Source of the DNA: Glycomyces niveus
GTDB lineage: Bacteria; Actinomycetota; Actinomycetes; Mycobacteriales; Micromonosporaceae
Reading direction: 5' to 3'
DNA length: 64,000 nt
Assembly: GCF_017592475.1 (NCBI RefSeq)
Contig: NZ_JAGFNP010000004.1
Span: 372,001-436,000 of the forward strand
The position numbers and the translations under genes are program-made. Shown one piece after another: positions 59,576-64,000 of this stretch. Numbering within the stretch: position 1 is the stretch's first letter; each line of letters begins with the position of its first letter. The notes below the pieces were generated by a model. That model saw nothing but the letters and a program-made list of their open reading frames with translations. It did no database searches and was not told the origin of the DNA.

Positions 59576-60843
59576 CAGCCGAACACCTTTCGCACCTGGC
59601 CCAACGCCTCCACGAGCCGGTCTATTTCCTCGTGGGTGTTGTAGAGGTACCCCGAGGCGCGCGTGGTGGCGTTGACGCCGAACCGCTCGCAGGTGGGTTT
59701 GGCGCAGTGGTGGCCGACCCGGACGGCGATGCCCTCGGCGTCGAGGATCTGCCCGACGTCGTGCGGATGGACCCCTTCGAAGGTGAAGGAGACGGTGGCG
59801 CTGCGCCCGATCGGCACTCGCGGGCCGATGATCTCGAGGCCTTCGACGGTCTCGAGCCGTTCGAGCATGTAGCCCGCGAGCTCCTTCTCGTAGGCGCGCA
59901 CGTTCGCCATGCCGAGCTTGTCGAGGTAGTCGACGGCGGCGGCGAGGCCGACGGCCTCGGCGATCGGCGGCGTGCCGGCCTCGAACTTGGCCGGCGCGTC
60001 GGCGAAGGTGGTGCGCTCCATCGTGACGGTCTTGATCATCGAGCCGCCCGTGAGGAACGGGGGCATCGCGGCGAGCAGGTCCGCTTTCGCCCACAGGACG
60101 CCGATGCCGGTGGGTCCGAGCATCTTGTGGCCGGTGAAGGCGATGAAGTCGACGCCGAGTTCGGTCACGTCCACAGGGAGGTGCGGCACGGACTGGGAGG
60201 CGTCGAGCCCGACCAGGGCGCCGACCTCGCGGGCGCGCCGCGTGATCGGCGAGGTCGGGTTGACCGTGCCGAGCAGGTTGGCGACGTGGACGAAGGAGAC
60301 GACCTTGCACCGCTCGGTGATGACCTCGTCGAGCGACTCGAGATCGAGCCGGCCGTCGTCGGTGATGCCGATCCACTTGAGCGTCGCGCCGGTGCGCAGG
60401 CACAGCTGCTGCCACGGGATGAGGTTGGCGTGGTGCTCCATCTCGGTCACCACGACCTCGTCGCCGGGGCCGAGCTTGAAGCGCGGGTCGGCGGCGGGGT
60501 CGAAGGCGGCGTTCTGGAACGCGTAGGCCATCAGGTTGATCGACTCGGTGGAGTTCTTGGTGAACACCACTTCGTCGGGGCTCGGGGCCCCGATGAACGC
60601 GGCGACCTTGGCGCGGGCGCCCTCGTAGGCCTCGGTGGCCTCGGCGCCGAGCGTGTGGACCGAGCGCGAGATGTTCGCGTTCGAGTGGTCGGTGAAGCGG
60701 CGCATGGCCTCGACCACCTGGACGGGCTTCTGCGAGGTCGCAGCCGAGTCGAGGTAGGCCAGCGGCTTGTCCCCGATCCTGCGCTGCAGGATCGGGAAGT
60801 CGGCGCGAATGGCCTCGACGTCGAGCTTGCTTGCAGCCTCCAC
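59575..60843 (-). CDS. sufS: cysteine desulfurase SufS
   Basis: A 422-residue PLP enzyme that takes sulfur from cysteine for cluster assembly. The PLP Lys is in DFIAFTGHKMLGPTGIGVLW and the catalytic Cys in VRVGHHCAKPTCERFG (group II, RxGHHCA). The N-terminal LDSAATSQKPVQVVEAMRR is typical. The GTG start has AAGGAG only 3 nt upstream. It partners SufU downstream. Length and motifs are normal. Confidence 0.97.
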   Translation of the reverse strand: MEAASKLDVEAIRADFPILQRRIGDKPLAYLDSAATSQKPVQVVEAMRRFTDHSNANISRSVHTLGAEATEAYEGARAKVAAFIGAPSPDEVVFTKNSTESINLMAYAFQNAAFDPAADPRFKLGPGDEVVVTEMEHHANLIPWQQLCLRTGATLKWIGITDDGRLDLESLDEVITERCKVVSFVHVANLLGTVNPTSPITRRAREVGALVGLDASQSVPHLPVDVTELGVDFIAFTGHKMLGPTGIGVLWAKADLLAAMPPFLTGGSMIKTVTMERTTFADAPAKFEAGTPPIAEAVGLAAAVDYLDKLGMANVRAYEKELAGYMLERLETVEGLEIIGPRVPIGRSATVSFTFEGVHPHDVGQILDAEGIAVRVGHHCAKPTCERFGVNATTRASGYLYNTHEEIDRLVEALGQVRKVFG

Positions 60844-60864
60844 GGGCTCCTTCTTCCTGGTTGG

Positions 60865-61626
60865 CTAGGCGGCCTTCGTGCCGACGTAGGACTCGTAGCC
60901 TTCGGCTTCGAGCTTGTCGGCGAGTTCGGGGCCGCCCTCTTCGGCGATCTTGCCGTCGACGAAGACGTGGACGAAGTCGGGCTTCACGTACCGCAGGATG
61001 CGCGTGTAGTGCGTGATGAGCAGGACGCCCGGGTTGCTCGTGGCCTTGGCGTGGTTGATGCCCTCGGAGACGATGCGGAGGGCGTCGACGTCGAGGCCGG
61101 AGTCGGTCTCGTCGAGGATGGCCATCTTGGGCTTGAGCAACTCCATCTGCAGAATCTCATGCCGCTTCTTCTCGCCGCCGGAGAATCCCTCGTTGACGTT
61201 GCGGTTGATGAACGCCTCGTCCATCTTCAGCTCGGCCATCGCGCCCTTGAGGTCCTTCATCCAGGTGCGGATCTTGGGGGCCTCGCCGTCGACGGCGGTC
61301 TTGGCGGTGCGCAGGAAGTTGGAGACCGAGACGCCGGGGACCTCGACCGGGTACTGCATGGCGAGGAAGAGGCCGGCGCGGGCGCGCTCGTCGACGCTCA
61401 TCTCGAGGACGTCTTCGCCGTCGAGGAGGACTTCGCCGCCGGTGATCTCGTACTTCGGGTGCCCGGCCAGCGAGTAGGCCAGGGTCGACTTGCCGGAGCC
61501 GTTCGGTCCCATGATGGCATGGGTCTCGCCGGAGCTGATGGTGAGGTCGACGCCGTGCAGGATCGGCTTGGCGCCCTCGTCGGTGTTGACCGAGACGTGC
61601 AGGTCGCGGATCTCGAGCTTGCTCAT
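60865..61626 (-). CDS. sufC: Fe-S assembly ATPase SufC
   Basis: A 253-residue ABC-type ATPase of the SufBCD scaffold. Walker A is GPNGSGKSTL, the signature GFSGGEKKRHEILQM, and Walker B MAILDETDSGLDVDAL. ATP hydrolysis opens the SufBD interface so that the nascent cluster can form. It lies 14 nt after the Rieske gene and 21 nt before sufS. No membrane domain accompanies it, as expected. The ATG is preceded by AGAAG. Confidence 0.97.
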   Translation of the reverse strand: MSKLEIRDLHVSVNTDEGAKPILHGVDLTISSGETHAIMGPNGSGKSTLAYSLAGHPKYEITGGEVLLDGEDVLEMSVDERARAGLFLAMQYPVEVPGVSVSNFLRTAKTAVDGEAPKIRTWMKDLKGAMAELKMDEAFINRNVNEGFSGGEKKRHEILQMELLKPKMAILDETDSGLDVDALRIVSEGINHAKATSNPGVLLITHYTRILRYVKPDFVHVFVDGKIAEEGGPELADKLEAEGYESYVGTKAA

Positions 61627-61640
61627 GACTTCTGGTTCCT

Positions 61641-61991
61641 TCAGGCGTTTTCGGTGGTCTTGGGCTTGAGGCTGAGGTAGACGTCGCCGTCGCGGACCTC
61701 GATCGGGTAGGTCGGGACCGGCTCGGTGGCGGGCGGTCCGGACGGTTTGCCGGTGCGCAGGTCGAAGCTCGACCCGTGCAGCCAGCATTCGATCTGGCAG
61801 TCCTCGACGTCGCCTTCGGAGAGCGCCACGGCCGCGTGGGAGCACTCGTCGTAGAGGGCGAACGCCTCCTCGCCCCGGCGCACGAGCACGATCGACGTGC
61901 CGTGGATGTCGGCCGCGACGGCCTCGCCCTCCGGCAGTTCGTCGAGCGCGCACACGCGCAGGAAATCGGGATCGGTCGCGGTTTCACTCAT
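61641..61991 (-). CDS. Rieske [2Fe-2S] ferredoxin in the suf operon
   Basis: A 116-residue soluble Rieske-type ferredoxin of the non-haem oxygenase class. Cluster ligands are C-x-H in YDECSHAAVALSEG and C-x2-H in IECWLHGSSFDLRTG. A gene of this kind sits between sufD and sufC in many actinobacteria and is thought to supply electrons for cluster assembly, but this role is not established. The ATG overlaps the sufD stop by 4 bp (ATGA). There is no transmembrane anchor. Confidence 0.94.
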   Translation of the reverse strand: MSETATDPDFLRVCALDELPEGEAVAADIHGTSIVLVRRGEEAFALYDECSHAAVALSEGDVEDCQIECWLHGSSFDLRTGKPSGPPATEPVPTYPIEVRDGDVYLSLKPKTTENA

Positions 61992-63205
61992 GCTGTGGCA
62001 CCGGCCTCGATGTCCTCGGGTGCGAGGAACTTGCCCGCGTCGAGGCGGGCGACGACGAGCTCGGTGAGCTCCTCGCGCAGGTCCTCGTCCGGGATCTTCT
62101 GGATGATCTCGTTGAAGAAGCCCTTGACGACCAGGCGGCGGGCCTCGGCCTCGGGGATGCCGCGCGACTGGAGGTAGAACAGGTGCTCCTCGTCGAAGCG
62201 GCCGGTCGCCGAGGCGTGGCCGGCGCCGACGATCTCGCCGGTCTCGATCTCCAGGTTGGGGACCGAGATGGCGCGGGCGCCGTCGGAGAGGACGAGGTTG
62301 CGGTTGATCTCGTACGTGTCGGTGCCGGTGGCGGCGTCCTGGATGAGGACGTCGCCGACCCACACGGTGCGCGCGGTGTCGCCCTGGAGGGCGCCGCGGT
62401 AGTTCACGTTCGAGTGGCAGTCGGGGACGGAGTGGTCCACGAGCTGGCGGTGCTCGAGGTGCTGCTCGGCGTCGGCGAAGTAGAGGCCGAAGGCGTCCAC
62501 GGAGCCGCCGCGGCCGGCGTAGTCGACCGACAGGTACTGGCGGACCAGGTCGCCGCCGAGCGTGACGGCGATGTGGTCGAGCTTGGCGTCGCGGCCGAGC
62601 CGGGCCTTCTGGTGCTCGACGTGGGTGGCCTCGCGGTCCCATTCGGCGACCGCGACGAGGCGCAGGTGGGCGCCGTCGCCGACCGAGATCTCGACGTTGT
62701 CGCCGAGGCGGGCCAGGCCGGTGTGCCGCACGATGAGCGTGACGTCGGCGTGGTGGCCGACCTCGATGTAGGTGTGGGCCCAGGTGGCGCCGTCGAGGCC
62801 GCCGCCGGTGACGTCGAGCCACACCGGCTCGGCGACCTGCGTCTCGGGCGCGACCGAGACGAGCAGGGCCTTCTCGGTCTTGGCCCAGGCGACCGCGCTC
62901 GGGCGGTCGAACGGGGTCAGGATCGAGCCGAGGCGCTTGTCGTCCTTGCCGACGGCTTCGGCGGTGACCCCCGCGGGCAGGCTGCGGATCGCGTACTCGG
63001 CGGCCTTGGCCGCCGGGGCGGTCTCGGTGTCGTCGAGCCCGGCGAGGCGCTTGACCGGCGTGTACCGCCAGTCCTCCTCGCGGCCGGTCAGGGCCGGGAA
63101 GTCCGCGGGCTCGAAGGAGCGCAGCAGCTGCGACTTGGTCTTCGGGGGCACCTCGCCGAGGCCGTGGGTGTGCGGCTTGGTGCCGGTGGCCAATTCGATG
63201 CTCAT
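61988..63205 (-). CDS. sufD: Fe-S assembly scaffold protein SufD
   Basis: A 405-residue beta-helix protein that pairs with SufB and SufC. The N-terminal helical part holds LTGREEDWRYTPVKRLAGLD and the core SufBD domain has DHSVPDCHSNVNYRGALQGD and GAGHASATGRFDEEHLFYLQ. The C-terminal SRGIPEAEARRLVVKGFFNE is the usual helical end. It starts 33 nt after sufB. The conserved His of the SufB-SufD interface appears in GHASATG. Nothing unusual. Confidence 0.96.
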   Translation of the reverse strand: MSIELATGTKPHTHGLGEVPPKTKSQLLRSFEPADFPALTGREEDWRYTPVKRLAGLDDTETAPAAKAAEYAIRSLPAGVTAEAVGKDDKRLGSILTPFDRPSAVAWAKTEKALLVSVAPETQVAEPVWLDVTGGGLDGATWAHTYIEVGHHADVTLIVRHTGLARLGDNVEISVGDGAHLRLVAVAEWDREATHVEHQKARLGRDAKLDHIAVTLGGDLVRQYLSVDYAGRGGSVDAFGLYFADAEQHLEHRQLVDHSVPDCHSNVNYRGALQGDTARTVWVGDVLIQDAATGTDTYEINRNLVLSDGARAISVPNLEIETGEIVGAGHASATGRFDEEHLFYLQSRGIPEAEARRLVVKGFFNEIIQKIPDEDLREELTELVVARLDAGKFLAPEDIEAGATA

Positions 63206-63238
63206 GAAATCTCTGGTTCCTAGTCCTAGCCGGGCCGC

Positions 63239-64000
63239 TTAACCGACCGCGCCTTCCATTTGGAGCTCGATCAGGCGGTTGAGTTCCAGGGCGTACTCCA
63301 TGGGGAGTTCCTTCGCGATGGGCTCGATGAAGCCGCGCACGATCATCGCCGCCGCCTCGTCCTCGGTCAGGCCGCGGCTCATGAGGTAGAACATCTGGTC
63401 CTCGCCGATCTTGGAGACCGTGGCCTCGTGGCCCATGTCGACGTCGTCCTCGCGGATGTCGACGTACGGGTACGTGTCGGAGCGCGAGATGGTGTCGACC
63501 AGCAGCGCGTCGCACTTGACGGTGGACTTGGAGTGGTGCGACCCCTCGTTGACCTGCACGAGGCCGCGGTACGAGGTGCGCCCGCCGCCGCGCGAGATCG
63601 ACTTCGACACGATGGTCGAGGAGGTGTTCGGGGCGGCGTGGGTCATCTTCGCGCCCGTGTCCTGGTGCTGGCCCTCGCCGGCCATGGCGACCGACAGGAC
63701 CTCGCCCTTGGCGTGCTCGCCGACCATGACCACGGCCGGGTACTTCATGGTGACCTTGGAGCCGAGGTTGCCGTCGACCCATTCCATGGTCGCGCCCTGC
63801 TCGGCGATCGCGCGCTTGGTGACCAGGTTGTAGACGTTCGACGACCAGTTCTGGATCGTGGTGTAGCGGACGCGCGCGTCCTTCTTCACGATGATCTCGA
63901 CGACCGCGGAGTGCAGCGAGTCCGAGGAGTACACCGGGGCGGTGCAGCCCTCGATGTAGTGCACGAACGAGCCCTCGTCGGCGATGATGAGCGTGCGCTC
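63239..64000 (-). CDS. sufB: Fe-S assembly scaffold protein SufB (5' end outside window)
   Basis: The C-terminal 253 residues of SufB; the gene continues beyond the right edge with an open frame ([20 protein letters not shown]). Visible motifs are [39 protein letters not shown] and the C-terminal [20 protein letters not shown]. The Cys of EGCTAP and the conserved Glu/His residues form the cluster assembly site with SufD. It is the upstream-most suf gene in view. A SufR repressor gene usually precedes it in actinobacteria; this cannot be seen here. Confidence 0.96.
   Translation of the reverse strand, partial: ERTLIIADEGSFVHYIEGCTAPVYSSDSLHSAVVEIIVKKDARVRYTTIQNWSSNVYNLVTKRAIAEQGATMEWVDGNLGSKVTMKYPAVVMVGEHAKGEVLSVAMAGEGQHQDTGAKMTHAAPNTSSTIVSKSISRGGGRTSYRGLVQVNEGSHHSKSTVKCDALLVDTISRSDTYPYVDIREDDVDMGHEATVSKIGEDQMFYLMSRGLTEDEAAAMIVRGFIEPIAKELPMEYALELNRLIELQMEGAVG

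Overview
This 64 kb, very GC-rich window is a chromosomal segment of an actinobacterium, probably a filamentous one. It carries BldD with its c-di-GMP signature, mIHF (mihF), a SARP regulator, an ATPase-dead-type PriA, MurT/GatD, acVLRF1 and many leaderless starts behind TANNNT-type -10 boxes. The block priA-metK-coaBC-rpoZ-gmk-mihF-pyrF-pyrD-carB-carA-pyrC-pyrB-pyrR / bldD / nusB-efp-aroQ-aroKB-aroC follows the order known from Streptomyces and relatives, with local differences. The genus cannot be fixed from this sequence alone.

Layout. 1-6.2 kb: a SARP/NB-ARC regulator cut by the window edge, a YbaB-like protein, and four small or low-complexity proteins that look like type VII (ESX/WXG100) secretion-associated proteins around a divergent promoter. 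6.2-12.8 kb: a NarL-type two-component pair, two small enzyme-like proteins (VOC, DUF1801), a large HTH-NB-ARC-TPR regulator and two small membrane proteins. 12.8-33.3 kb: conserved housekeeping block (replication restart, SAM synthesis, CoA, RNA polymerase omega, GMP kinase, pyrimidine biosynthesis, BldD, translation elongation factor P, NusB, shikimate pathway). 33.4-38.9 kb: cupin, a LacI regulator followed by a secreted GH9 cellulase with a candidate operator, a small secreted protein and a prepilin peptidase. 39-46.2 kb: uvrA, a secreted glucosaminidase, typA/bipA and a PAC2 protein. 46.3-53 kb: start of the division/cell-wall cluster (mraZ-rsmH-ftsL-ftsI) diverging from murT-gatD. 53-58 kb: GH42 beta-galactosidase, a DHA2 MFS exporter, an NADP-binding oxidoreductase and a Phd/PIN toxin-antitoxin pair. 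58-64 kb: acVLRF1 and the SUF iron-sulfur operon sufB(partial)-D-Rieske-C-S-U-T.

How the genes work together. pyrR, pyrB, pyrC, carA, carB, pyrD and pyrF provide de novo UMP synthesis except OMP phosphoribosyltransferase, and the pyrR leader holds a PyrR-binding hairpin over the ribosome binding site. aroC, the fused aroKB and aroQ cover four shikimate steps. mraZ has three MraZ boxes at exact 10-bp spacing upstream. MurT/GatD amidate lipid II while FtsL/FtsI act at the septum. The SUF genes overlap by 1-4 bp and are probably translationally coupled.

The least explained parts are the divergent ESX-like locus, whose two large members share a glycine-rich module and a C-terminal tail, the repeat-bearing basic extension of FtsI, and the small secreted two-cysteine protein. 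No tRNA, rRNA, CRISPR array, insertion sequence or phage gene was recognised. The only stretch above 300 bp without a gene is 50517-51042.
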